From Legionella sainthelensi (GTDB lineage: Bacteria > Pseudomonadota > Gammaproteobacteria > Legionellales > Legionellaceae), in assembly GCF_900637685.1 (NCBI RefSeq), contig NZ_LR134388.1, forward strand, positions 1,437,501 to 1,501,500: 64,000 nucleotides of DNA, given 5' to 3'. Below the pieces are notes generated by a model. It saw only the letters and a program-made list of their open reading frames with translations, was not told the DNA's origin and did no database searches. Made by a program: the position numbers and the translations under genes. Positions 26,898-36,390 of this stretch are shown piece by piece; within the stretch, counting starts at the first letter, position 1; each line of letters starts with the position of its first letter.

Positions 26898-27437
26898 TCA
26901 ATGCTTTCTTAATTTTCTCTTTTCATTCATCTTTATTATTTCTGTTGTAATAAGTATCAAGACAGTACCTATGGCTGCCCCAACAGCAGTTCCTATACCA
27001 AGCAACTTTAAGCTACCAATTACTGCGCCTACAGCCATGCCAATGGATAGTTCAATGCTAATTCCAAGTGCAGGAAGGAAAATATCGGCAATATTGTCTT
27101 TAGAAAGGGTCTCAATTTCACTTTTGTTTTTATAGATTTTAAAAATTGCTATGCTTCCGGTTAGCGCGCCTCCAAGGAACATTCCAATAATAAAACCAAA
27201 AGCGCTCCCAACAATGAAATTTACATCAATGCCAAACTGAAAATCTTTATATCCGGTAAACAATCCAAAAAGAGGGGTAATAAAAGCACCGGATAAAGCA
27301 CCAACGGCACCCCCTGTAATCCCTCCTGGAACGGAGCCTACGACGGCTGCAACATATAAATTAGGATTTTTTAAAAGATTTAGAAGAAATAGAAAACCAT
27401 TTTCAATGCTCATATTCATGATAGCTAGAAATCCCAT
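26898..27437 (-). CDS. Glycine-rich membrane protein of unknown function
   Basis: 179 residues with four or five hydrophobic Gly/Ala-rich helices in two similar halves. GGITGGAVGALSGAFITPLFG near 40-60 resembles the later IGMAVGAVIGSLKLLG plus VGAAIGTVLILI, like glycine-zipper proteins. The basic C-terminal tail is KMNEKRKLRKH. Glycine zippers insert in membranes and oligomerise, and some effectors use them. No family name given. Two in-frame Met (1 and 8) are possible starts. Confidence 0.5.
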   Translation of the reverse strand: MGFLAIMNMSIENGFLFLLNLLKNPNLYVAAVVGSVPGGITGGAVGALSGAFITPLFGLFTGYKDFQFGIDVNFIVGSAFGFIIGMFLGGALTGSIAIFKIYKNKSEIETLSKDNIADIFLPALGISIELSIGMAVGAVIGSLKLLGIGTAVGAAIGTVLILITTEIIKMNEKRKLRKH

Positions 27438-27485
27438 ACATTCTAATGTTATTAATTTTACGTGAGTTTCGGCTAAAGAATCTAT

Positions 27486-27623
27486 TCAGATCCAGTCTCC
27501 ATCTCGAACTATTGGGCTAAGCAGCACTGCGATTGACTCAATGGGCTTGTAGTCGTCCTCATAAAAGCGGTATCCAAGTTGATGGAGGCTCAATGCTCCC
27601 AAAAAATGGATTTCCGCTTTCAT
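27486..27623 (-). CDS. Possible small frame or gene remnant
   Basis: 45 codons from ATG 27621-27623, beginning MKAEIHFLGALSLHQLGYRF and ending in RDGDWI before TGA. The first residues are the translation of the REP-like core, which often creates spurious small proteins starting MKAEIHF. No good ribosome site. More likely a remnant than a gene. Confidence 0.2.
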   Translation of the reverse strand: MKAEIHFLGALSLHQLGYRFYEDDYKPIESIAVLLSPIVRDGDWI

Positions 27624-27667
27624 GAAAATAACGAAACTCTTAAGTTAAGCGCAGTGCTGTTTAGCCC
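27514..27667. repeat. Miniature inverted-repeat element candidate
   Basis: GGGCTAAGCAGCACTGCG (27514-27531) and its complement at 27650-27667 match at 17 of 18 bases. The enclosed 118 bases have no transposase. The size and terminal repeats fit a MITE. I see no clear target duplication at the ends. Confidence 0.45.
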
Positions 27668-27952
27668 TAATGGTTAAAAGTAAAACCACGTTCTCTTATA
27701 CAAAGCTCACGTTAATTTAACAATAATGGTATCTATTGACAATCTAATCTTTATCGAAGTAGCTCTCTTGCTTTATTCAATACAAGTGGTGTTCTATACT
27801 TGACTGTATGTTCTCTGGAGATTGATGCATGATACAGGACAAATTGAGTTGTTCCACTTTTGATTTGTATTGTGCGCCTAGTAATAATAGGATATTTTTT
27901 CACCGTGAAGTGAGTTTGAATTTGTACTGTTCATACGAGGGGTTTTCAAATT

Positions 27953-28717
27953 TTGAATAAAAATATCATCATTCAAATGCAAATTATTGCAGTTTTGTTG
28001 GGTGCTCCTATTTTTGTATTTTTGGACAGCCCTTGGTTTGCAAATCATTTTTTTGTGGGACAAGATATAAATAATGTAATTATGTTCCTTATGTATGGTT
28101 GGATATTCTATTTTGCTGGTCGCAGATTACATTGGTTGATGTTAATTATGATCGTTGCGAGCTTTTGCGCAGAAGTAATTGGATCAAAAATATTAACTCT
28201 ATATCGGTATCATTTGGATAATATTCCTCCTTTTATTCCTCTAGGACATGCAGTCACGTATGCCATCGTATTTCAAATATCTCGTCAACCATTTATATGG
28301 AAGTATCATGTGGATTTTGAGAATTTTTTGCGCAAATTTGCATTTATTGTCTGTTTTATGTCCCTAATTTTATTAAATGATGTCGCTGGTTTTTTAGGTT
28401 ATTTGTTTTTTCTTGGTATTCTTAGGCAACGAAAAAAACCTTTATTTTATTTAACTATGTTTGCTGTCACTTATTATTTAGAGTTTCTAGGTACCGTTTT
28501 TTCAGCATGGTCTTATTATTTTGCTTTGGGTAATCATCCTAATTATATCCCAACATCTGTGACGCCTTGTGGCATTGCGGGTGTTTATATGCTTGTTGAT
28601 ATTAGCAGTAATTCAGCTTATTTTTATGTTAAAAAATTAAAAAAATACCTTAAAAAGGTACGAACTTCTCTGCATACCGTAACGCCAGAGAAGGAGAGCA
28701 TAATACAATCTTTATAA
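27953..28717 (+). CDS. Polytopic membrane protein of unknown function
   Basis: 254 residues with about seven hydrophobic helices through residue 225 and a basic C-terminal tail (VKKLKKYLKKVRTS). Conserved-looking polar spots inside helices include HAVTYAIVFQ and YYLEFLGTVFSAWSYYFALG. Starts at TTG 27953 with GAGGGG about 11 bases before. ATG 27977 is an alternative that shortens the first helix. Inner membrane. Function unknown. Confidence 0.55.
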   Translation: MNKNIIIQMQIIAVLLGAPIFVFLDSPWFANHFFVGQDINNVIMFLMYGWIFYFAGRRLHWLMLIMIVASFCAEVIGSKILTLYRYHLDNIPPFIPLGHAVTYAIVFQISRQPFIWKYHVDFENFLRKFAFIVCFMSLILLNDVAGFLGYLFFLGILRQRKKPLFYLTMFAVTYYLEFLGTVFSAWSYYFALGNHPNYIPTSVTPCGIAGVYMLVDISSNSAYFYVKKLKKYLKKVRTSLHTVTPEKESIIQSL

Positions 28718-28818
28718 CCGAGCGTGGTAACCATCTTAAAGCGAGACTCTGCGTCTATCGATGCCGCATAAGTCTAAAAATGGTTATTTAGGATAGTATG
28801 ATAATAAGCGGAACTAAT

Positions 28819-28847
28819 TTGCACATCTTCATTGTACATAATATAAT
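28819..28847 (+). promoter_or_regulatory. Sigma-70 promoter of the small secreted protein gene
   Basis: TTGCAC (28819-28824), a 17-base spacer and a perfect TATAAT (28842-28847). The transcript would begin near 28854, exactly at a GACTCA-CAT-TGAGTC palindrome (28854-28868) that can form a 5'-end hairpin, leaving a leader of about 46 bases before ATG 28900. Confidence 0.7.
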
Positions 28848-28899
28848 CATATTGACTCACATTGAGTCTTTTAATGTGGCAAGTGATAAGGAGATTTAA

Positions 28900-29112
28900 A
28901 TGAAGATCAAATCATCTGCAGCTGGATTACTAATCGCTACTGCTATGATTCTAGCAGTAGGACCTACCCAAGCAGCATGTTATAAGAATCAACCGGGATG
29001 GCACATGGTTTCAAAAAAGTGTGGTATTAAACCCGCCGCGAACTGGCAACAATATGAGAGCGGAGTCTATACTCCACCAGTAACAGGTAAAAGCTTACTT
29101 CCCTCTTTTTAA
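28900..29112 (+). CDS. Small secreted protein with two cysteines
   Basis: 70 residues. A clear signal peptide ends at TQA-A near residue 25 (AAGLLIATAMILAVGPTQA). The mature 45-residue peptide has Cys pairs ACYKN and KKCGIK, able to form one disulfide, and aromatic/Pro-rich ends. AAGGAG lies correctly before the ATG. It has its own strong promoter and terminator, so it is a compact, probably well-expressed exported peptide. Function unknown. Confidence 0.7.
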   Translation: MKIKSSAAGLLIATAMILAVGPTQAACYKNQPGWHMVSKKCGIKPAANWQQYESGVYTPPVTGKSLLPSF

Positions 29113-29120
29113 ATAATACG

Positions 29121-29159
29121 AGTAGCTCTTATTAGTTAGTGTAATATGAGCTACTTTTT
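29121..29159 (+). terminator. Rho-independent terminator
   Basis: A 14-base stem (AGTAGCTCTTATTA with 29142-29155, one mismatch), a 7-base loop and a TTTT tail. It lies 9 bases after the stop of the small secreted protein gene. Confidence 0.85.
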
Positions 29160-29293
29160 GGTTAGAAATTTTCGTTTTTCATAATCATTTGAATAATGCA
29201 GATTGGCTCATGTTTATTTTGCCTCTGGTCATTGTACCTCAGCTTCTAAAGCGAGTAAGTTGTCAGTAGTGAGGCAACAATTAAAAAATTAAT

Positions 29294-31081
29294 TTATTTT
29301 TGATGCACATATCTTCCTGGCGCCTCAGGAAGAGAGGGGTCTAGATCTGGTGGTGAGACGCGTTTATGGGAACTGTTATGTACTAACCAATCATGCCATG
29401 CTATCCACCACGAACCTTCTCTTTTTTTTGCTTTATTCAACCACTTTTTGGGGCCAATATACGGCATATTCTTTTTGTTTTCATGAATAAAATAAATGCG
29501 TCTAGGATGATTAGGCTCACTAACAATTCCTGCATTGTGGCCGCCATTTGTTAGTACAAAGGTGATATCAGTATGTATCATTAAATGTATTTTATATACA
29601 GATTCCCAAGGCGCGATATGATCTTTTTCAGGACTTACTGCAAAAATGGGCAAATGAATATTACTAGGTGCCACTATTTCATCTTCTACACGAAAATGCC
29701 CTTCTGCAAATTCGTTATGAAGGAATAGCTTATCAAGGTATTCTGTATGCATTTTATAGGGCATCCGGGTTGCATCAGCATTCCAGGCAAGTAGATCAAT
29801 CATTCCTCGGTTTGTCCCTGTCATATAATCATCAATCATTTTTGACCATATCAGATCGTAGGTACGTAACATCTGAAAAGAACCTGCCATCTGTTTGGGA
29901 TCCAGATAGCCTTTCTCCCACATCATATTTTTGAGAAAATTTATTTCGCTCTCGTTGATAAACAGCATGAGCTCACCAGCTTTCGTAAAATCTCCTTGTG
30001 CTGCTAGTAAAGAAAGGCTTTTAAGGCGATTATCATGATTTCTTGCCATGGCCGCAGCCACAATCATAGCGAGTGTTCCGCCAAGGCAATATCCCATTAA
30101 ATGAATTTTTGTTTTAGGTAAAATAGCGTTAACCGTATCAATTGCTGCCATTGCACCTTGACGGTAGTACTCATCCATTCCTAAGTCTCGGTCATTTTCA
30201 TCTGGATTACGCCATGAAATAATAAATACAGTATGTCCTTGTTCAACAAGCCATTTAACTAATGAGTTTTTTGAAGATAAATCTAAAATGTAATATTTCA
30301 TAATCCAGGCTGGGACTATTAAAATTGGCTCTTTAAATACCGTGTTAGTTTGTGGCTTATATTGAATTAATTCAATCAGGTGATTTGTGAATACCACTTT
30401 GCCTGAGGTAATTGCAACATTTTTCCCTGGTTTGAATTTTTCAGCTCCTGGTGGAGGTAAACCAGCTAATCTTCTCAACAAATGTTCAAATGCAATTTGA
30501 GTACCACGAATCAAATTTACACCGCCTGAGCGAAGTGTTTCATTAAAAAGATCTGGATTAGTCATGACAAAATTTGAGGGTGATAAAGCATCAAGTAATT
30601 GACGGATATAAAAGGAAACGGTGCGCTCCGAACGATTAGATAGTCCAGGTACTTTTGTTGTAGCATGTTGCCACCAATCTTCAATATGGAGAAAAACTTC
30701 AGCATAGAAACGCCAGGGCAATAATTGCCAATTTTCCTTATGAAACCGAACATCTTTTCCTTGCGCGGGTTGTCTGTCATAAATTAAATGAGTCAAAAAT
30801 TCTGGGGTATGCATTATTGGATAAAAATTTAGCCCTAAGAGATGTCCTGGTGATTGAGCTAATTGCAAAAGCCAAGCACAATGAGAGGTTCCTATTACTG
30901 CTGGACTCATCCCCATGGTAATCTTGCCTAGATTTGCCTGATATAATTTATTAATGTAATAAAAAAAATCATCAATTTTATTCATATACTCAGAATAACT
31001 TTCGGTATTCACTACATTTGTTTGGAAAACAGGTTGTTTATCGGTTGATGTATTTTTTTTTACAAGACCTTTTGTAGCCAT
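29294..31081 (-). CDS. phaC: Poly(3-hydroxyalkanoate) synthase
   Basis: 595 residues, class I PhaC length. The lipase-like box G-Y-Cys332-L-G-G (GYCLGG) holds the catalytic Cys. The catalytic Asp is in SPEKDHIAPWESVY and the His in TNGGHNAGIVSEP. The N-terminal alpha/beta domain carries the standard NPDLFNETLRSGG and RGTQIAFEHLLRRL. It polymerises 3-hydroxyacyl-CoA into storage granules, important for Legionella survival outside hosts. No phaA, phaB or phasin gene is adjacent. The gene is divergent from alkB at 31380. Confidence 0.95.
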   Translation of the reverse strand: MATKGLVKKNTSTDKQPVFQTNVVNTESYSEYMNKIDDFFYYINKLYQANLGKITMGMSPAVIGTSHCAWLLQLAQSPGHLLGLNFYPIMHTPEFLTHLIYDRQPAQGKDVRFHKENWQLLPWRFYAEVFLHIEDWWQHATTKVPGLSNRSERTVSFYIRQLLDALSPSNFVMTNPDLFNETLRSGGVNLIRGTQIAFEHLLRRLAGLPPPGAEKFKPGKNVAITSGKVVFTNHLIELIQYKPQTNTVFKEPILIVPAWIMKYYILDLSSKNSLVKWLVEQGHTVFIISWRNPDENDRDLGMDEYYRQGAMAAIDTVNAILPKTKIHLMGYCLGGTLAMIVAAAMARNHDNRLKSLSLLAAQGDFTKAGELMLFINESEINFLKNMMWEKGYLDPKQMAGSFQMLRTYDLIWSKMIDDYMTGTNRGMIDLLAWNADATRMPYKMHTEYLDKLFLHNEFAEGHFRVEDEIVAPSNIHLPIFAVSPEKDHIAPWESVYKIHLMIHTDITFVLTNGGHNAGIVSEPNHPRRIYFIHENKKNMPYIGPKKWLNKAKKREGSWWIAWHDWLVHNSSHKRVSPPDLDPSLPEAPGRYVHQK

Positions 31082-31379
31082 TTGATTCCATCCTTTGAAG
31101 AGCGATTATCGCTTTAAATAGTTCATTGATATAAATTATAGTGTTATTTTTAAGGTTACGTGTGCATCAGCACTGGTAATTGTATTATTGGATGATGTGA
31201 CAATCTCTTGTGAATAATCAGGGGTATTCGTTTTTCAGTTTTATTTGAGAACAGCCAAATGATTGTTATAAAATCTTTTTGTTAAGATTGTAAACCTTTA
31301 TACTTGGCTTTACTGTTGCTATTATTTTATTATGGGTATTCTCTCTATTTTATAGAGAAGATCTAGAAGGTGTTGATCC

Positions 31380-32447
31380 ATGAAATTATCTAAAAAATTG
31401 TGTTTTATGTTAGCTTATTTACTGGTACTACTGCCTTTTATTGGTTTTTATTACGGTAATTTTTATACATTTCTTCCTTTTTTTGTATTATTTACAGTGG
31501 TTCCTGCCATTGATTATTGGTTCGTTGATCCAAGTAATCCAAGCACTACTGAAGAACAAGAATTGCAACAAGAACGCTATTTCAAACTTCTTACGTGGTT
31601 CTACGTTCCCTTGCAATGCTGCGTTTTGATTTTTTCAGTTTATCTTGTTGTTCATTATACTTTAAGTTTTATTGAGCTGATTGGTTTTAGTGTGTCAATA
31701 GGTCTTTTGACTGGGGGAATAGGAATTACTCTTGCCCATGAACTGATGCATAAAAATTCGATCATTGATCAAACGCTAAGTAAAATTTTATTAGTAACTG
31801 TAGGCTATGGCCATTTTTTTATTGAGCATGTACGTGGGCATCATGTTCATGTTGCTACCCCTAAAGATCCAGCAACATCGCGATTAGGCGAAAGTTTATA
31901 CCAGTTTTTGCCACGAACACTTGTTGGTTCATTTAAATCTTCTTTGTTAATTGAACGGAAACGTTTGGAACGTTTAGGATATCCAAATTATCATTTAAAG
32001 AATCAATTCTGGTGGATAATTAGTACCCCAATTATTTTGGCGTTGGCTATTTTTTGTTACGGGGGTTGGCGCGCTCTTTTTTTCTTTGTTCTTCAAGCGG
32101 TGACAGCGATTTTACTGCTGGAGATCATTAACTATGTTGAGCATTATGGGTTAGAGCGTAAGAAACTAGCAAATGGGTACTATGAGAAAGTTTCTCCGCA
32201 ACATTCATGGAATGCGAATCACTGGCTCAGTAATATGCTTCTTTTTCATTTGCAGAGACATTCTGACCACCATACCTATGGTGCTCGTCCTTATCAGATA
32301 TTAAGGCATATTGATTCAAGTCCGCAATTGCCTTCCGGGTATTTAGGAATGATGATTCTAGCACTTTTCCCTCCTTTATGGCGACGGATTATGGATAAAC
32401 GGGTTATTGCCAAACGAGCAGAGGGGAGCATAAATAACTCTTTGTGA
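31380..32447 (+). CDS. alkB: AlkB-type membrane di-iron alkane/fatty acid monooxygenase
   Basis: 355 residues with six hydrophobic helices and the AlkB histidine boxes: HELMH (120-124), HVRGHH (150-155), NYVEHYG and LQRHSDHH. The third box with NYVEHYG is the feature that separates AlkB hydroxylases from desaturases. The first oxidation of medium-chain alkanes or related hydrophobic chains is the family role. Rubredoxin partners are not nearby. Divergent with phaC, which may reflect a shared lipid-carbon context. Confidence 0.88.
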   Translation: MKLSKKLCFMLAYLLVLLPFIGFYYGNFYTFLPFFVLFTVVPAIDYWFVDPSNPSTTEEQELQQERYFKLLTWFYVPLQCCVLIFSVYLVVHYTLSFIELIGFSVSIGLLTGGIGITLAHELMHKNSIIDQTLSKILLVTVGYGHFFIEHVRGHHVHVATPKDPATSRLGESLYQFLPRTLVGSFKSSLLIERKRLERLGYPNYHLKNQFWWIISTPIILALAIFCYGGWRALFFFVLQAVTAILLLEIINYVEHYGLERKKLANGYYEKVSPQHSWNANHWLSNMLLFHLQRHSDHHTYGARPYQILRHIDSSPQLPSGYLGMMILALFPPLWRRIMDKRVIAKRAEGSINNSL

Positions 32448-32487
32448 GTTAATTTTGTCTACTGCAAGGCAAGGGTGGATCTATTCT

Positions 32488-33924
32488 TTAGCCAGGTGAG
32501 ACTCCATCTCTAGAGCTTTCACTGTCTTCATCTTCGGGAGTTTTAGGTGTTTTAATTCCATCTTGATGAGTTGCTTTGCTTTTCTCCAAAAAGCTATCCT
32601 CAGATGCTTCAATTTGAGGAGCTTTTTTGGGAATTGACGTCTTTTCTTGCTTCAATTTTAAGAGACTAGAATCTTTATCTTCTTTGCTAATCTCATGCAA
32701 ATTAGATGCATTTTCGATTTCCTTTTGTAATGTGTGTTGAACCTTTTCACCTTCGGGAGTGAGAGATTGAGCAATAATATATTCAGAACTATGTCCTACG
32801 TTGGTGTCAATATTTTGTGCTTGATGTAAAGACTGTTTCGCATTAGCCTGAGATTTTTGGGCTTGATAATTTTTAATTCGGTTGACTGCAAATGAGCTGA
32901 CAAGTGTAGTGACAGTGATAGCGCTCGCCGCCAACATCAATGTTGCTCCTATGGGGGCGGCAGGAGTTAACATTAAAATTGCACCTACTACGGCTAGAAT
33001 ACCCGCGCTAACATATATTCCTTTTCTTGCAAGTTCCCATCGACTGGTTCGTTTTTCTTGGAGTTCTAAAAGTTTAGAGCTCTTATTGGCAAAAACAATG
33101 CTTTTATTGTCTAACTCTTTAATTACAGACTCTAAATGTTCCGATGTTTTTTTGAGTTCTGTTTTTAGGCTTTCAATTTTTTTAGGATCAATTGTTAAGG
33201 GAGGCTGATCGAGCTCATGCATGAGTTTCTTTTTGAGCTTTGAAATCTTATTGACATCCTGATCAAGTGAGTTTTCTAAATCATTTAGTTGTTGTTCTAA
33301 TTGATGGACTTCTTTTTCCAACGCTTTTCTTTCCCGCCATTCATGAAAATAATTAAATGCGGTTCTACCTAAGCCTATAGTAGTAATTGCTAATACAAAA
33401 GCACCTACTCCTACAGGTCCTCCTACTGCAGCAATGGCTAATGAGCCAAGCACAATAGTGGCAACAGAAAGACCCATAAGTATGGCCTCGTTAGGTTTAG
33501 GTTTTCGCTTTTCTAAAGCACATAAAAGAGGAATAGTGGTAAACCCAAGTATCCCTGTTACCAATGCGCCAATTCCACCACCATGGATCAATAACTTAGA
33601 TGCTTCTTCAGGAATGTGAATGAGTGTATGGGCGTTATCAGCAATCTCACCGAAAAGTTTGGTAATTTCATTGCCCTGACTTGCGAGCTCCATAATTTGA
33701 GCAATTATTTCGACTTTTTTAGCACGACCAATTTCTTGTTTTTCATTATCGCTGACATGTTTTTGAAGGCGAATTGTATCCAACTCGGAGAAATAAGCCT
33801 GTACTAGACATTTAATTTTTTTTGCTTTTAAAGCGTTTTCGATTGATTCTATAGTTTGTTGATCAATGGTTAATTGTGTTTGTAAATTTTTTGTAATTGC
33901 AGACATTCTTCTCTTCTTAATCAC
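32488..33924 (-). CDS. Coiled-coil protein with paired membrane helices
   Basis: 478 residues. A Lys/Glu-rich helical N-terminus leads to two Gly/Ala hydrophobic segments (about 115-180, with IHGGGIGALVTGILGFTTI and IAAVGGPVGVGAFVLAITTI). A leucine-heptad coiled coil follows (about 195-285), then a second hydrophobic pair (about 305-350, SAGILAVVGAILMLTPAAPIG) and a disordered Ser/Glu/Lys tail of about 110 residues. No enzyme motif. Shape and tail match many Dot/Icm effectors. This is inference from form only. Confidence 0.55.
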   Translation of the reverse strand: MIKKRRMSAITKNLQTQLTIDQQTIESIENALKAKKIKCLVQAYFSELDTIRLQKHVSDNEKQEIGRAKKVEIIAQIMELASQGNEITKLFGEIADNAHTLIHIPEEASKLLIHGGGIGALVTGILGFTTIPLLCALEKRKPKPNEAILMGLSVATIVLGSLAIAAVGGPVGVGAFVLAITTIGLGRTAFNYFHEWRERKALEKEVHQLEQQLNDLENSLDQDVNKISKLKKKLMHELDQPPLTIDPKKIESLKTELKKTSEHLESVIKELDNKSIVFANKSSKLLELQEKRTSRWELARKGIYVSAGILAVVGAILMLTPAAPIGATLMLAASAITVTTLVSSFAVNRIKNYQAQKSQANAKQSLHQAQNIDTNVGHSSEYIIAQSLTPEGEKVQHTLQKEIENASNLHEISKEDKDSSLLKLKQEKTSIPKKAPQIEASEDSFLEKSKATHQDGIKTPKTPEDEDSESSRDGVSPG

Positions 33925-34153
33925 AGCTTATTATTCAAAGTTTAGAATAAAAAAGTGTTTTTCGGGTATGAACATTGAAGAATGGTGGTTTTTGCCAGTT
34001 TGGCGCCTTAGTAATTCGTTATGTTCTACGAAAAACAACAATTTGCTAAAACAATTTTTAAGAAAGCATAATTTGTGGCACAGTGGCTATGCCTCATTCA
34101 GGAGATACCTCAGTTTGTTTGAGTTGCGGTACTTGCAGTTCTTTTTGGATACC

Positions 34154-35530
34154 TCAAAGTAAATTATTCCCATCGGAGTTTTGTAATTTTAAAAAAGGAA
34201 TTTGCCCAATTAAACTAATCACCGCGATACAGATAAACGTTACGTGAAAGGAAGTCATAGTAAAAGAGCCAAATGAATAATTAAATAAATGCATGCTCCA
34301 AGCAGCGATAGAAATTCCAAGCGACACGAATAGTTGTTGGGTCGTGCTGTTTAAACTGGTTGCCGCAGCATATTTTTCGTTTTCAATGTCTGAAAAACAT
34401 AATACGTTGAGTAATAATAGAATAATGGCAGAAAAAAATCCTAGTGAAATCATTATCGACCATGCAAACACATTCGCTTGTTCAATGAAGCATAACAGCA
34501 CAGTAGCAAGACATGTTCCAAAGTTAGACCAAAGGAGTGTTTTTTTAAAGCCAAATCTTTTTAGGTATCGCGCAATAAAAATTCGGCTAAATAGGTATCC
34601 GATAGCCATAGAGGAAATTAATAATCCGCTTTCAGTTGGTGACATGGTCAATGCAAGCTGGAAATACAATACCATGATAAATGCCCGTGCGCCCAAAGTA
34701 ATGCGGCTTATAGCACTACTAAAAAAACACAGCCTATAAGTTCTAATTTTAAATAATTTAAAATGGATTATCTGATGTGTTGATTTGCGTTCGATAAGCA
34801 GATAAATAATAAAACTGATTAGGATAAGTATGATCATTATCAACTGATCACGGATGCTGTTGATTTCGGAGGTAGTATCTAACCAATAAGCTGTAATTGC
34901 CAAAAATAGAGCTAATGGAATAAAAGAAGGCCAATTGAAGGGCTGCGTTGATTGAGTGTAATTGTCAACAAAGCGCAAGGTTGCAAACAACATCAAAAGT
35001 GCAAAGGGAATATTGACATAAAAAATAAAGCGCCAGCTTAAATGAGAGACTAATAATCCTCCAATATAAGGGGCTAATAAAGGGCCTAATAGCAAAGGCA
35101 TAGAAATGAACATATAAACTTTGACTAATTCTTGTTTGGAAAATACTCGTAACATCAATAACCGGCCTACAGGGACCAATAAGGCTCCTGCAATGCCCTG
35201 TAAAGCACGAAAGCAAGTAAGTTGGAGTAAAGAAGTTGCCCAACCACATAATAAAGAAAATAAGCCAAAGGAAAAAATTGCAATCATCAAAATGATTTTA
35301 GTACCAAATTTATCTGCTAAATAGCCGCTAATGGGAATAAAAACAGACAAACTAATTAAATAACTCGTAATAGGGAGTTTTAAGCTCAGAGTGGGGACAC
35401 CTAATGATTGCGCCATGGCCGGGATTGCTACATTTAAAATATTGGTATCAATGCTTTCCATCATCATCATGGTACCAATAATAACTACAGCAAATAATTG
35501 TTTGGTAGAATAGCTTGATAATTGCAACAT
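34154..35530 (-). CDS. MFS exporter (DHA2 type), last gene of the metallophore-type operon
   Basis: 458 residues, about 14 hydrophobic helices. Helix 1 carries MESIDTNILNVAIPAM (DHA2 motif D1-like) and motif A is SGYLADKFGTK. DHA2 exporters such as EmrB/QacA and several siderophore exporters (LbtB-like) expel small molecules by proton antiport. It follows the ABC ATPase gene after 68 bases on the same strand, so it is likely the exporter of the product made by the upstream SbnA-like and opine dehydrogenase enzymes. Substrate inferred from context. Confidence 0.85.
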   Translation of the reverse strand: MLQLSSYSTKQLFAVVIIGTMMMMESIDTNILNVAIPAMAQSLGVPTLSLKLPITSYLISLSVFIPISGYLADKFGTKIILMIAIFSFGLFSLLCGWATSLLQLTCFRALQGIAGALLVPVGRLLMLRVFSKQELVKVYMFISMPLLLGPLLAPYIGGLLVSHLSWRFIFYVNIPFALLMLFATLRFVDNYTQSTQPFNWPSFIPLALFLAITAYWLDTTSEINSIRDQLIMIILILISFIIYLLIERKSTHQIIHFKLFKIRTYRLCFFSSAISRITLGARAFIMVLYFQLALTMSPTESGLLISSMAIGYLFSRIFIARYLKRFGFKKTLLWSNFGTCLATVLLCFIEQANVFAWSIMISLGFFSAIILLLLNVLCFSDIENEKYAAATSLNSTTQQLFVSLGISIAAWSMHLFNYSFGSFTMTSFHVTFICIAVISLIGQIPFLKLQNSDGNNLL

Positions 35531-35598
35531 ATTTATAGACTCTCAATCGTACTTAAGTGTGACAGTTAGTTTTGACCATTTCTGAATAGAGACGGTTT

Positions 35599-36390
35599 TT
35601 AACTGCCTTGGGTTTCTGCTACTCCGTGTATGGTTAATGATGTTCCCTGAAATGGGTTGTGTTTGAGTTCTACCTGAATGCCAAACACTTTTTCAAATAA
35701 TTGGGGATCGAGGTTAGACTGAATTGTGCTCTGATGCATCAGTCTGCCTTGATCAATAATTATCAAATAATCAGCAAATTGAATGACTTGTGGGATATCA
35801 TGTAAGACAACCACAATAGTTTTCCCTAACTCCTTTTTTAATTTTTGCAACAGCAACAAAGTTTCTAATTGGTGGCGTATGTCTAAAAAAGCGGTAGGTT
35901 CATCGAGTAACAAAACATCACTATTTTGAGCAAGTGCCATAGCTATCCAAGCCCGCTTTTGCTGTCCACCGGATAATTTTGACAAACAATGATCACTTTT
36001 ATCTTCTAAATTCACCTGTTTGATAGCCCAATGGATTTGATCCTGTCCGTTTTCATTGAATCCAAACCAAGTCTGATGGCTAAAACGCCCAAAACTGACT
36101 AACTCTTTAACGGTCATTGATCCGGGCGCTTCCGGGTTTTGCATTAAGAACGACATTTTTCGTGCTAATTGTTTGCGACTATAGAAATCGATTGATTGCT
36201 TATCAATGTATACCTTGCCACTGTGCGGTTTCATCAAGCCTGACAGTGTTTTCAACAGTGTAGACTTGCCAGAACCATTGGGTCCAATAATTGCAGTTAC
36301 TTGGTTTGCAGGGATTTTTAGGCTTAAGTTTTTAATAATATGAGTGCGTTCTGAAAAAACATTAAGATTTGTTGCATTAATTTCAACCAT
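35599..36390 (-). CDS. ABC transporter ATPase, FepC/FecE family
   Basis: 263 residues. Walker A GPNGSGKST (36-44), signature KLSGGQQKRAWIAMAL, Walker B VLLLDEPTAFLDI and the H-loop VVLHD are all present. The family energises uptake of ferric siderophores, heme or cobalamin. The first codons overlap the end of the permease gene by 8 bases, so they are translationally coupled. Works with the two FecCD permeases and the binding protein at 39950. Confidence 0.93.
   Translation of the reverse strand: MVEINATNLNVFSERTHIIKNLSLKIPANQVTAIIGPNGSGKSTLLKTLSGLMKPHSGKVYIDKQSIDFYSRKQLARKMSFLMQNPEAPGSMTVKELVSFGRFSHQTWFGFNENGQDQIHWAIKQVNLEDKSDHCLSKLSGGQQKRAWIAMALAQNSDVLLLDEPTAFLDIRHQLETLLLLQKLKKELGKTIVVVLHDIPQVIQFADYLIIIDQGRLMHQSTIQSNLDPQLFEKVFGIQVELKHNPFQGTSLTIHGVAETQGS

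Larger units (their letters stand above)
27438..27952. other. Intergenic region with an inverted-repeat element
   Basis: No full gene. It contains the 154-base inverted-repeat element and the small minus-strand frame listed next, plus the second REP-like core (27604-27619). Confidence 0.5.

Noticed and set aside
28745..28790. Similarity to 20280-20330 (GTCTCGC, CGATAG, CCATTTTTAG words)
   Set aside because: The shared words occur in a different order, so a common repeat is not supported.
34293..34739. Plus-strand frame of 148 codons inside the MFS gene
   Set aside because: It lies fully antisense to a well-supported transporter. No ribosome site or family features.
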